DNA from: Limnomonas spitsbergensis
Lineage: Eukaryota; Chlorophyta; Chlorophyceae; Chlamydomonadales
Length of the DNA: 64,000 bases
Assembly (NCBI GenBank): GCA_037349105.1
Contig: JAYJMM010000084.1
Location: 1,116,001 to 1,180,000, forward strand
Direction: 5' to 3'
The number at the start of each line of letters is the position of its first letter. Position 1 is the stretch's first letter. Position numbers and translations under genes: made by a program. Of this stretch, positions 11,501-23,400 are shown piece by piece. Under the pieces are notes generated by a model. It did no database searches. It saw only the letters and a program-made list of their open reading frames with translations, and was not told where the DNA came from.

Positions 11501-14156
11501 TTGAGGCTCTTAATGAGAGTGAAAAGGAGGGAAACGCTGTTTAAGGCGTGATGAAAAGCATAGAGAGCCTATCACAGCCCATGCCTGGCCCTGTGGGATG
11601 GTGTGGAAAACATGCAAATCTTGTTCCAGCCTGTCCCCAGCTAAGTTGAGGGGCTTGAATAACACAAAACCTTGCCAGCCTGTACCCGCCACTTCAAGAC
11701 GCCACATACTGGTTAGCTGAACAACAAGGTTTGCTAGAAAACAAGGTTTGAGATCTGAATCTGGATCTGAGAGGTGATCTTGGCGACGCGTGGATCCACT
11801 CCGAAACCCTGACCCCTTCACCATTGAGCTTACCGAGTCATACACAAGCATATCTGAGATCTCTCTCTGGATCTGAGAGGTGACCTTGGCGACTCGTCGG
11901 GGATGCGCCTGAAGCAAGAATGCAGCATCCGAGTGACAAGAGTAATAAGAGGAACACCAGCCAGGTGGACAAGAGTGAAAGAGAGAGGAGGAGTGTCATG
12001 GACACAAAAACAGTTCAAGCTAAGAGCAATACAGGCCAGGGGCACAGGCCAAGAGCGAAGGGTCATTGCTCCGTTTTCGGTGGCATGGAAGATGGAAGCC
12101 CATACCAGCCCTGCACTGTATGTTTTAGGTTTCTTAAGCAAAATTTACCCAAACAAGGCCTACGACCGCATTGCTTATGGCCGGGCGGGCTTGGTGCATC
12201 AAGCCCTGCTGCCTAGACTACAGGCTGCCAGCCGGCCAAGGTTTGGTCCCTATCGGCCCAGTAGCGGCCCCTGCAACCTGCCAAAGGCGGTCAGGTATAC
12301 ACTAAAACAACTCACTGCCATCCTGATCCTGAGGAGCCATCTAGCAGGATGGTAGGAAGTTCACTCCAGCTGAATTCACTTCCATTTTTGCATGATAATA
12401 GATACCAGGTCCATGCACGCTACGCCCATAAGCATGGGAATGTGGACGCTCCGTCTAATCAGCCCATACATGCTAGGCCAATGCATGACAATGGATGTCC
12501 GGCCCATGCAGGCTATGCACATACGCATGGCAATGTCGATGCCCGGTCCTATCAGCCAATGCATGCTAGGCCAATGCATGAAAAAAAAGGCCGTCCCATG
12601 CACTCCATGCCAATGTGCATGGGAATGTGGACGCCCCGTCCAATGGCCCATGCATGCTAGGCCAATGCAATGGGTATGCGGATGCCCAGCCAGAGCATGC
12701 TACGCACATATGCATCTGTCCTGTCCGTTCGTTAGATCCAAGAACAGGATCTCCGCAGTATGATCTCTTGAGATGTTTTGCCAATTACACTTATGCCTTG
12801 TCATAGTAACCCTATATGCCACATGCACCTTCTCTGTATACCGGTACATGCCATTTGCTGCATGCATGTTTGCATGCTCTTTGCGTCGTCTTTGCATGCT
12901 CTGTGTCTCATGCTATGTGCCACATACATCCCATATCCCTTTGACTCATGCACCATCTCTGAATGCATCCCAAGCTAGGGCATATGTGCATGTTCGAACC
13001 ATGCAAAAGCAAACATGACCAATTGACCATCTCCATGCGAAACTTCAAGCAGTGAGGGCCCAGGGTCCATACAGCTTTGCATGCATGCCATGCGTATGTT
13101 GCATCGTATCGGCATGCATGCCATGTCTCATGCAGCTGTGCATGTCTGACCCATGCAAAAGCAAACATGACGATCTCCATGCAAAACTTCAAGCAGTGAA
13201 GGCCCAAGGTCCATACAGGTTTGCATGCATGCCATGCGTATGGTGCATCGTATCGGCATGCATGCCATGTCTCATGCAGCTGTGCATGTCTGACATTGTT
13301 GTGCTCACATGATGGCCCTCATGGGCCACTTGCAATGGTCGTTGCAGAAGTCGTTACCCATGCACCTTTGCATCATTATATTGCTTTAGTGCTCTTCAGA
13401 CGACCTCTGGGCAGCTACTAATGGGTTGAGCAAGATCAAATATGGACCAGCCTACGGTCAGGGACCCCAGCATCGGGGCTTCCAGTACCAGCCCCTACGA
13501 CCACATGCCGAGACGTAGCTGAATTTAAGGTGAATTAACTGACACTAAGTAATGTTGTCCATGCCTGACCCATGCGGATGCTGGCGTGACGGTCCCCATG
13601 GGCCACTCGCAGCAAGCCTTGCCTATGCGTTTGTGTACGCGTTTCTAATTTTCAGTGCAGCAGGCCACCGCTGGGCAGCCATTGTTGGGCCGATGGGGGG
13701 GGACCTAATCCTGGACCTGTCTACGGTCAGTAAACCACACAGCAGGACTTGCTACATCAGTCCCCGCGATCATACTTACCGTAGGCCGTGATGCAGCTGA
13801 ACTGTAGCTGGGGAAACTCGGTAAATAGTGAGGTGAATGCCAGACCCATGCGTACGCTTAGAGACAGAACCCATGGGTCATTATAAGCAACCTTTGCTCA
13901 TGCGCCTGTGCGCGCTATTTTTAGTTTACTGGGCACCAGGCCCTGGGTGGGCAGCCACTATGCTCATGGGCCGCTTGGGACAACCATTACCCATGCACCC
14001 GTCATCAAGCGCCTGTCTCACCATGCAAACCACATGCATTCGCGATGCCCTGGAGATGGAGGTTGGTAGCGCTGAGCGTCCGGATGTGGCGCAAGCGGGA
14101 GCTAGAGGCCTCATGCGCGAAGACGTCGGCGGTGCAAGGCAATGTGAACCTAACAT
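5503..14156 (-). CDS. RBFA: chloroplast ribosome-binding factor A with acidic/Gly-Arg tail
   Basis: RbfA binds the small ribosomal subunit and is needed for 16S rRNA maturation; plant forms act in the chloroplast. My model has seven exons: 14156-14022, 11908-11834, 11284-11183, 8400-8321, 6985-6892, 6506-6392 and 5837-5503 (936 nt, 311 aa). All junctions are GT/AG and phase-compatible. Residues 1-45 are Ser/Ala/Arg-rich, as in a transit peptide. The family signatures are [17 protein letters not shown] at 47-66, [14 protein letters not shown] at 100-113 and [22 protein letters not shown] at about 127-148, all in RbfA order. Residues about 165-250 are acidic. The last about 35 residues are Gly/Arg/Lys-rich, which is absent from typical RbfA. 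Introns contain repeats and exon copies (listed separately). The gene is head-to-head with ISPE. Confidence 0.88.
7822..8102. repeat. 12-bp minisatellite (CAAGCCAGTACC)n in an RBFA intron
   Basis: About 23 copies, with rare variants (AAGTTAGTACC, AAGTAAGTACC, CAACACC). The array lies in the intron between RBFA exons 4 and 5. A 12-bp unit keeps all frames open, giving spurious Ala-Ser-Thr-Gln and Val-Leu-Ala-Trp repeats. Confidence 0.95.
8171..8340 (-). repeat. three echoes of the RBFA exon 4 donor junction
   Basis: The true junction (minus strand, around 8321) reads GAAGCTAGAGCC then GTGAGTCC. Copies of the same segment lie downstream in the intron near 8260-8293, 8215-8248 and 8171-8203, each followed by telomere-like CCTAAACC sequence. 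At least two retain the GTGAGTCC donor. Confidence 0.85.
8444..10235. repeat. 51-bp inverted repeat pair about 1.7 kb apart
   Basis: The sequence 8444-8494 (starting GGCAACCAGCGG) is the near-perfect reverse complement of 10185-10235 (ending CCGGAACCGCTGGTTGCC). It spans 51 bp with only a few mismatches. The pair lies inside RBFA intron 3 and encloses a CTG/CAG-rich stretch (about 9,180-9,440). The repeats could be the termini of a decayed element, but I find no target-site duplication. Confidence 0.7.
10250..10470. repeat. 51-bp tandem repeat, about 4.5 copies
   Basis: AATCAACACTCCACCTGC recurs at intervals of exactly 51 bp (AACACTCC at 10261, 10312, 10363, 10414). Each copy is followed by GGGGCGGTGG-type sequence. 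The array directly abuts the right arm of the 51-bp inverted repeat. Confidence 0.9.
10918..10960. other. perfect 14-bp hairpin inside a tandem repeat
   Basis: GATAAAGCAGATGC (10918-10931) is followed 15 nt later by its exact reverse complement (10947-10960). The left arm belongs to a tandem duplication (GCTTGATAAAGCAGATG also at about 10,846). It lies in RBFA intron 3. Confidence 0.8.
10985..11160. repeat. CCCTGCC/CTTTGCC low-complexity tract
   Basis: Degenerate repeats of TGCCCTGCCCTTTGCCC lie immediately downstream (minus-strand sense) of RBFA exon 3. The tract contains no gene. Confidence 0.85.
11749..11798 (-). repeat. relic copy of RBFA exon 2
   Basis: About 50 bp on the minus strand nearly repeats true exon 2 (11,860-11,908): it keeps the CGTCGCCAAG.TCACCTCTCAG and ATCCAGA.. 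segments. It lies in the intron just after exon 2 and is degraded at its ends, so it is unlikely to be spliced. Confidence 0.8.
12400..12690. repeat. about 120-bp tandem repeat rich in ATGCATG
   Basis: Blocks containing CATGCTAGGCCAATGCATG occur near 12,467, 12,565 and 12,650, with shared GGAATGTGGACGC segments. It lies in RBFA intron 1. No gene is seen. Confidence 0.8.
13020..13310. repeat. 145-bp tandem duplication
   Basis: The block beginning ATCTCCATGC(G/A)AAACTTC at about 13,028 is repeated at about 13,173 with very few changes, including GCATGCATGCCATGCGTATG. It lies in RBFA intron 1. Confidence 0.9.
13300..14000. repeat. three diverged tandem copies with period about 270 bp
   Basis: Blocks with CCCATGGG(C/T)CA, a downstream CATGCGCCTGTG-type piece and GGGCAGCCA(C/T)T occur near 13,310, 13,590 and 13,870. 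The last one adjoins RBFA exon 1, so the array looks like duplicated exon 1/intron 1 edge sequence. Confidence 0.65.
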
Positions 14157-14427
14157 GGCAGCAGAAGATGTAATAGAAATGGGCTAGGGTCGCGCAGCGA
14201 AGGCACCTACTTAGAATTTCGCTGCGGGATCTCGCAGTGGAGTGGCAGCCGTCGGTATGGAAACGTCCACACCTTGAACATTGCCTCAGTTATCCGCGTC
14301 ATCTTCACCAGTGCCGTATTCATGTGGCCTTGCAACGGTGTTTACTTCCTTTCATCATCGCACACCACCGTTGTTTCTAACTAATAAGCCACACATACCT
14401 TTAGCTTAGCCTGTTACTCTAGACCTC
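14157..14427. promoter_or_regulatory. shared divergent promoter region RBFA/ISPE
   Basis: The two start codons (RBFA at 14156 on minus, ISPE at 14428 on plus) are 271 bp apart. This is unusually free of repeats for the window. No TATA box was identified with confidence. Both products are plastid proteins, so co-regulation is plausible but inferred. Confidence 0.55.
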
Positions 14428-17400
14428 ATGCTGGGTTCGATTCAAATGCGAAGCGGGGTGGGATCTCGATACTCAGCCCCAAGATGTAGCACGGAGCGCA
14501 CCGTCCTGCCTCGCCTGGCCGCCCGTCTAAAGCGTCCGAGCACATGGATCCGAGCCACAGCGGCCAAAGACGCTTTATCAGCGACGATGCGACTTTTTTC
14601 TCCCTCCAAGGCAAGTTGCCCATGCGCCGCTTCACATCCTCCCCAACCCGTCCATACCCCATGAGCACACTTTTCCACAAACTCGAACCTCAGCTCCTCT
14701 TGACTGCTATTTATGATTGCCACAAGCATGTCAGTGGCCTGCATGCTGCCAGCATGCCAGCATGCCTCCCACACGTTCACCCCCCTAGAGCATATTTTGA
14801 AAAATAGCATAAAACTCGATTTTCTCATCACAGCCTTTCATGAACGGCCGCACCATGAGTTATCCGGTGGTATCTGGTAATTAAGTCTATCAATCAAAGG
14901 CTTTGATGAGAGGCCCGCATGCTGCCAGTATGCCAGCATGCCTCCCCCCTTTGGTTTATCCTCCATGGGCACGCTTGTCACAGCACTCGGACATCAGCTC
15001 TCTCGTCTAAGCCTTTGATTGCTTGCCACAAACATTAGCTATGTGAATATGTCTGATGCCTGAGGCAATCAGTCAGAGGCTGTGATGAGAGGCCCGCATG
15101 CTGCCCGTTTGTGCCAGTATCCCTCCCACCCTTCCGTCCATCCTCCATGGGAACGCTTTTCACAGTATTTGGACATCAGCTCTCTCATCTCAGCCTTCAA
15201 TTGCTTGCCACAAACATTAGCTATATGAACATATCTGATGCCTGAGGCAATCAGTCAGAGGCTTGGATGAGCATGCTGCACGTTTGTGCCGGCATCTCTC
15301 TCACCCTTCCGTCCATCCTCCAAGGGAACGCTTTTCACAGCACTCGGACATCAGCTCTCTCAGCTGCTGACTCATGGTCACTTCACGTATCGGTTGTGCT
15401 GAGAGGCCTACATGAATTTATGATTTCCTTATTTCTGTCCACCATCGTCACGCTTTCGACAGCACTTGAACGTCAGCGCGCTCAGCCCAGTCCTTGATTG
15501 CTTGCCGCATCTTGTACCTGATAGGTCGATCAATCCATCAACTGCTGTGATGAGAGGCCCGCATGCTGCCCGTGAGCCAGCATCCCTCCCACCCTTTCGT
15601 CCATCCTCCATGGGCACGCTTTGGAGACAGACTTCAAGCCTCGGCTCTCTCACACCAGCCTTTGATTGCTTGCCACAACCATGTCAGAGGCCCGCATGCT
15701 CTGCCAGTGGCCAGTACCAGTATAAGCGCAGGACCTCGATAGCTTTTCAGCTGCACTATGATAAAAGTGTGAGGCATCATGGACTCAAGTTTGAGGCAGC
15801 ATGAACGTCTCCACTGACGCATAACTTTTCAGAGTGCGTCAGCTACACCTCAGCTACATTTCAGGGTGTGTCAGCAACATCTTTCCTACATTCCAGGGTG
15901 TGCCAGCTACACCTCTGCTACTTTTCAGGGTGTGTCAGCTACAACTCTGCTACGTCACGGCCTACGGCCCTGGGAGGGCCTGGAGCAACAAGCCCTGAAG
16001 CCTGGGCCACCGGCTGTTGGCCGGTCCCGGTTTCGCACCCACTGACACTGGTGGCCGGCCAGCCGTCAGCGAAACATAATTCCGTGTGTTCCTAAATGCA
16101 TGCGCTGAGACAGGCGGGGCGCATGAGCTCGCTTCAAAGGAATTTGAAGCCCTCTGAAGGAATGTGAAGGTCGAGGTGTTGGGTGTTGGGTGGCCACTGG
16201 CCAGCATGTGAGGCGCATGAGCCCTCTGAAGAAATATGAAGGTTGAGATTTCACGGCTTGGTGGCCTGCCTCACACTTTGGAAAGGCCGAGGGAAACACG
16301 TCAGAAGCATTTAGGAAACCTGCCTCTTGCTTGCTTTCCTGCGCCTATGGCTGAACGCCTCCTTGCATGCTGACCACATGTGTCCTTACTACTTACTTCT
16401 CCACATGCATGCACTTGCCTCTGTATGCCTCCACCAATGCTGGCCACTTGCAGATCAACCCCCTCCTGTCAAAAAGTGAGACTTCTGGTCCGAATTCCGC
16501 CCTACGGGCAGCTCTAAATGAAATCATTGATTCATGCTCCAGGAAAGTTAATGCAAATCTACGGTTCTACACGTACCCCAAATCCTGAACTCTAAACCCT
16601 AGCCACACGCAGGTCAACCTCTTCCTGTGGATATTTTCAAAACTCTTCACCCTAAAACCTAAACTCTTCGCCCTAAACCCTACACTCTTCATCCTTAAAC
16701 CCTAAACTCCTCACCCTTAACCTGTTTTCTACACCCGAAATCCTGTACTTTAAAACCCTTGCCACGTGCAGATCAACCTCTTCCTGCGCGTGGTACGGAA
16801 AAGAGAGGATGGTTACCACGACCTGGCGTCCCTTTTCCACGTAAGGCTGACGGTTTAGGGTTTAGGGTGTCCCTGTTCCACGTAAGGCTGCCGGGCTGGT
16901 GTGCTTCGTGTCTGCGCTTCAGGGCTTAAGGGGCTGGGTGACAATCCTCAATAATGCAGTTTTGTTTTTAGTCTAAGGAAAAGGAACGTCAAAGCTAGTG
17001 TGGTTGCAGAAGTACATTTGCTAATGCCTCGTGTAAGGTTAGGGCTTAAGGTCAAGATTCGGGTTCAAGATTAGGGTTAAGGGTCAAGATTAGGGTTTAG
17101 AGTTGGGTTTTGGATCAGGTGTAGGGTACGGATTAGGGTGTAGGGTTTTGTTTAGGCAAGCTTGGTTGCAGAAGTGCATGCGCTCATGCCCTGCCCGCTG
17201 CTCGCATTCTATAATTTAAGCTTCTTTAAGAAAAAGAATCCAGTATTCCTTAGGGTGCAAGGCTATATCAGCACATGGGCGCGGAAAGAAACCCTAAACC
17301 CAGAACCCTTAACCCAAAATAAGGCATGGCTTGGGCCGGAAAGCACACACCCTCAGCGGTGTCTGGTTAAGTGCGCACCGGACCCCCTTCAGGTGGCAGC

Positions 17401-20400
17401 CGGGTGGCCACTACTGGGCACCGGACCCCCTACTGGGCACTACTGGCCCACCGGCCACTACTGGGCACCCGACCCCAGGTGGCTGCTGGGTGGTCACCAC
17501 TGGGCCGATGATGACGGAGAACTCCATCGGGCTAGGGCCACTGGCCGCTAACCCAAGATCTCCTATGGCCTACGGCCGCTGGCCTGACAGCTTGACCGAC
17601 CAATGGTTGCTGGCCCAAGCGTCTGGGCTTGATGCACTAGGTCTGCTTGCTGAAGGCGGTAATGTAGCTGAATTGTAGCTGAGGCGTGCTGGAATAAACA
17701 GTTCAATTGTAGCAGAAGTGTACTGGGCTAAACAGTGGTGCCTTGCTTTGACAGCGCATGTGTAAGACCGGTGATTCATGTTAGGGTGTCAATCCTTCTA
17801 CCGTAACTGGATATGGTACATGGGCAGCGCTCCACAAAACAGCAATGCCGTTTCAATTCACACGCCTCCTCATTCTGCTGGAGTCAGTGTTCAGGCGTGA
17901 GGTACCGGACCACCGGTATATAGCTTATGGAAGCATTTGGGGTGGCAATTTTTTTTGACTTGAAACTAGAGAGCTTGAAACCTTATTTCTGAAGGTTCCA
18001 GACCAGGGTTGTCGGATCTTGAGCTTCGCCATGTATCCATGTACATGGCAGTAAGAGCTAAAAGCCTGCGGGATTCCTGAAACCATATTCCTGCTTAACT
18101 CAACCCTCCAAATACCTGCAAGCTGAATTCCGGTAACTGAGAGCTCCGCCCGCTGACTTCCCGTAAGTAGATTACCTGCCCAACGCAACCCTACTAGATA
18201 CCAGTACGGCGGTACCTGAAAGCTGAAGTCCTGAAAGCTGAAATCCCCGCCACATTTCCCTGAAAGCTAAATTCCCAGCTTCATTCCTGACAGTGCAATC
18301 CCCCGCTGATTTCCAAAACGCCAAATTCCCCGCTAAATCCCTGTACGCTAATATCCCCACTGAATCTCTAAATGTCAAATTTCCCTCCAAGCTCCCACCA
18401 AATTTCCAGCAAAACTTGTGATCCCGTGCATTGTATAGCCATCGACACTAGCGCCCTTCCTAACCTCTCTCCCCTAGTCCCCTTCCCTGTTACCTCCATG
18501 CACTCATCTCATATAATATTGATCTATCCCTCCATGCATGCATCTCATATAACATTTAATTATTCCTCCATGCACTCATCACCCAGGTGATCGATCTCGG
18601 TGACGACATGGCTTTCAGTGCATTGCCTGAAGGCAGCAGTGAGGACCAGCTATCATGCAGCGACCCCACGATCCCCTCAGATGCCTCCAACCTCGTCATC
18701 AAGGTACTTCAACCCTAAATATGTAGCCGCAGACTTGCCTCCAGTCTGGTCATCAAGGTACATCAACCCTTAGCCCTAAACCCTAATAGGCATCAAGGTA
18801 CCCGCAGCGCGGCAGCGTCACATCAGGGTTTGTCGCCAAGATGAACGTGCACAAACAGGATTGCAAACTAAATGCTGGAACGAGACAGGATGTGCGTGCC
18901 ATCCCTGGGTAGACATGGACCGTGTGCTGAAAAGGCAGGTTGATGCGATGCGGCAAGGTTTGGTCGATCGGTCCCCACCGGCCCAGTGGTCGCTGACCAG
19001 CGGCCTGCCTAAGGCAGGGGTCATCCACTGCCGCACTTGCATCAGCACTGCTGAGGCCTAGTCACGTGCAGGCCCTGAACCTTATGTCAGAGCCATCTGG
19101 CATTAGCACCGCAAGTCAGTGATATCTTACATAAGCACTGACATAAACCACGTCAGGGTCTTCCACTTCACCCTTAACCCTTAACCCTAAACTGCGTCAG
19201 GGTCTTCGACTGCCAGACTTACATGAGCCCTGCTGCGGTGGTCTTACCCGCAGGCCCTGAACCTGTTCAGGAGCAAGACCGGCGTGAAGACACACTTTGC
19301 CATCAGCCTGGAAAAGAAAGTGCCGCATGGTGAGTGGGAGAGGGAGAGAAAGTGAGAGAGAGGGAGAACAAGGGAGAGAGGGAGGGAGAGAGAGTGGGAA
19401 GGAGAGAGAGAGAGAGGGAGGGAGGGGGGGAGAGAGGGAGAGGAGAAAAGGAAGAGGAGAGGGAGAGGGAGGGAGGGGGAGGGGGAGGGAAGGGAGGAAG
19501 AGGGAGGGAAGGAGAGGGAGGGAGAGGGAGGGAGGGAGAGAGGAAACTACTCCGTGTCTTACTTACTGACAGACAGATCCAACCTTCAACAACGGCTCTC
19601 TGTATTCACACTGTATTTTCACACTCCCCCGCTTCTGTTGCAGGTGCCGGGTTAGGAGGTGGCAGCGGCAACGCGGCCACGACACTCTGGGCTGCGAACG
19701 AAATGACGGGCCGCCCCGCCTCTAACGAGCAGCTACTGGAGTGGTCAGGCGACATCGGCTCCGACATCAGCGTCTTCTTTAGCCGGGGTAGGTTATCCCA
19801 AATGCGTACATAAGCATGCACACATGCATGCACATAAACATGCACACATGCATGCACATAAACATGCACACATGCATGCACATAAACATGCACACATGCA
19901 TGCACATAAACATGCACGCATGCATGCACATAAAGATGCACACATGCATGCACATAAACATGCACACATGCATGCACATAAACATGCACACATGCATGCA
20001 CATAAACATGCACACATGCATGCACATAAACATGCACACATGCATGCACATAAACATGCACACGCACCCACACACACATGCACATGCACACATGCATGCA
20101 CACATGCATGCACATAAACATGCACACATGCATGCACATAAACATGCACACATGCATGCACATAAACATGCACACATGCATGCACATAAACATGCACACA
20201 TGCATGCACATAAAGATGCACACATGCATGCACATAAACATGCACACATGCATGCACATAAACATGCACACATGCATGCACATAAACATGCACACATGCA
20301 TGTACATAAACATGCACACATGCATGCACATAAACATGCACACATGCATGCACATAAACATGCACACATGCATGCACATAAAGATGCACACATGCATGCA

Positions 20401-23400
20401 CATAAACATGCACACATGCATGCACATAAAGATGCACACATGCATGCACATAAACATGCACACATGCATGTACATAAACATGCACACATGCATGCACATA
20501 AACATGCACACATGCATGCACATAAACATGCACACATGCATGCACATAAACATGCACACATGCATGCACATAAACATGCACACATGCATGCACATAAAGA
20601 TGCACACATGCATGCACATAAACATGCACACATGCATGCACATAAACATGCACACATGCATGCACATAAACATGCACACATGCATGCACATAAAGATGCA
20701 CACATGCATGCACATAAACATGCACACATGCATGCACATAAACATGCACACATGCATGCACATAAACATGCACACATGCATGCACATAAACATGCACACA
20801 TGCATGCACATAAACATGCACACATGCATGCACATAAAGATGCACACATGCATGCACATAAACATGCACACATGCATGCACATAAACATGCACACATGCA
20901 TGCACATAAACATGCACACATGCATGCACATAAACATGCACACATGCATGCACATAAACATGCACACATGCATGCACATAAACATGCACACATGCATGCA
21001 CATAAACATGCACACATGCATGCACATAAACATGCACACATGCATGCACATAAACATGCACACATGCATGCACATAAACATGCACACATGCATGCACATA
21101 AAGATGCACACATGCATGCACATAAACATGCACACATGCATGCACATAAACATGCACACATGCATGCACATAAAGATGCACACATGCATGCACATAAACA
21201 TGCACACATGCATGTACATAAACATGCACACATGCATGCACATAAACATGCACACATGCATGCACATAAAGATGCACACATGCATGCACATAAAGATGCA
21301 CACATGCATGCACATAAACATGCACACATGCATGCACATAAAGATGCACACATGCATGCACATAAACATGCACACATGCATGCACATAAAGATGCACACA
21401 TGCATGCACATAAAGATGCACACATGCATGCACATAAACATGCACACATGCATGCACATAAACATGCACACATGCATGCACATAAACATGCACACATGCA
21501 TGCACATAAACATGCACACATGCATGTACATAAACATGCACACATGCATGCACATAAACATGCACACATGCATGCACATAAACATGCACGCATGCATGCA
21601 CATAAACATGCACACATGCACGCACATAAACATGCACACATGCATGCACATAAAGATGCACACATGCATGCACATAAAGATGCACACATGCATGCACATA
21701 AACATGCACACATGCATGCACATAAACATGCACACATGCATGCACATAAACATGCACACATGCATGCACATAAACATGCACACATGCATGCACATAAAGA
21801 TGCACACATGCATGCACATAAACATGCACACATGCATGCACATAAACATGCACACATGCATGCACATAAACATGCACACATGCATGCACATAAACATGCA
21901 CACATGCATGCACATAAACATGCACACATGCATGCACATAAACATGCACACATGCATGCACATAAACATGCACACATGCATGCACATAAAGATGCACACA
22001 TGCATGCACATAAACATGCACACATGCATGCACATAAACATGCACACATGCATGCACATAAACATGCACACATGCATGCACATAAAGATGCACACATGCA
22101 TGCACATAAACATGCACACATGCATGCACATAAAGATGCACACATGCATGCACATAAACATGCACACATGCATGCACATAAACATGCACACATGCATGCA
22201 CATAAACATGCACACATGCATGCACATAAACATGCACACATGCATGCACATAAACATGCACACATGCATGCACATAAACATGCACACATGCATGCACATA
22301 AACATGCACACATGCATGCACATAAACATGCACGCATGCATGCACATAAACATGCACACATGCATGCACATAAACATGCACACATGCATGCACATAAACA
22401 TGCACACATGCATGCACATAAACATGCACACATGCATGTACATAAACATGCACACATGCATGCACATAAACATGCACACATGCATGCACATAAACATGCA
22501 CACATGCATGCACATAAACATGCACACATGCATGCACATAAACATGCACACATGCATGCACATAAACATGCACACATGCATGCACATAAACATGCACACA
22601 TGCATGCACATAAACATGCACACATGCATGCACATAAACATGCACACATGCATGCACATAAACATGCACACATGCATGCACATAAACATGCACACATGCA
22701 TGCACATAAACATGCACACATGCATGTACATAAACATGCACACATGCATGCACATAAACATGCACACATGCATGCACATAAACATGCACACATGCATGCA
22801 CATAAACATGCACACATGCATGCACATAAACATGCACACATGCATGCACATAAACATGCACACATGCATGCACATAAACATGCACACATGCATGCACATA
22901 AACATGCACACATGCATGCACATAAACATGCACACATGCATGCACATAAACATGCACACATGCATGTACATAAACATGCACACATGCATGCACATAAACA
23001 TGCACACATGCATGCACATAAACATGCACACATGCATGCACATAAACATGCACACATGCATGCACATAAAGATGCACACATGCATGCACATAAACATGCA
23101 CACATGCATGCACATAAACATGCACACATGCATGTACATAAACATGCACACATGCATGCACATAAACATGCACACATGCATGCACATAAACATGCACACA
23201 TGCATGCACATAAACATGCACACATGCATGCACATAAACATGCACACATGCATGCACATAAACATGCACACATGCATGCACATAAACATGCACACATGCA
23301 TGCACATAAACATGCACACATGCATGCACATAAACATGCACACATGCATGTACATAAACATGCACACATGCATGCACATAAACATGCACACATGCATGCA

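Noticed and set aside
14442..14831. Minus-strand 129-codon frame with a coding-like middle (VAIINSSQEELRFEFVEKCAHG)
   Set aside because: It overlaps ISPE exon 1 antisense and extends into a tandem repeat whose other copies carry stops in that frame. ISPE exon 1 on the plus strand is supported by phase and the SPSK motif.
19297..19813. Glu/Arg/Gly-rich 159-codon frame
   Set aside because: It is a GA microsatellite in ISPE intron 4. The frame also runs through a true exon in the wrong phase.
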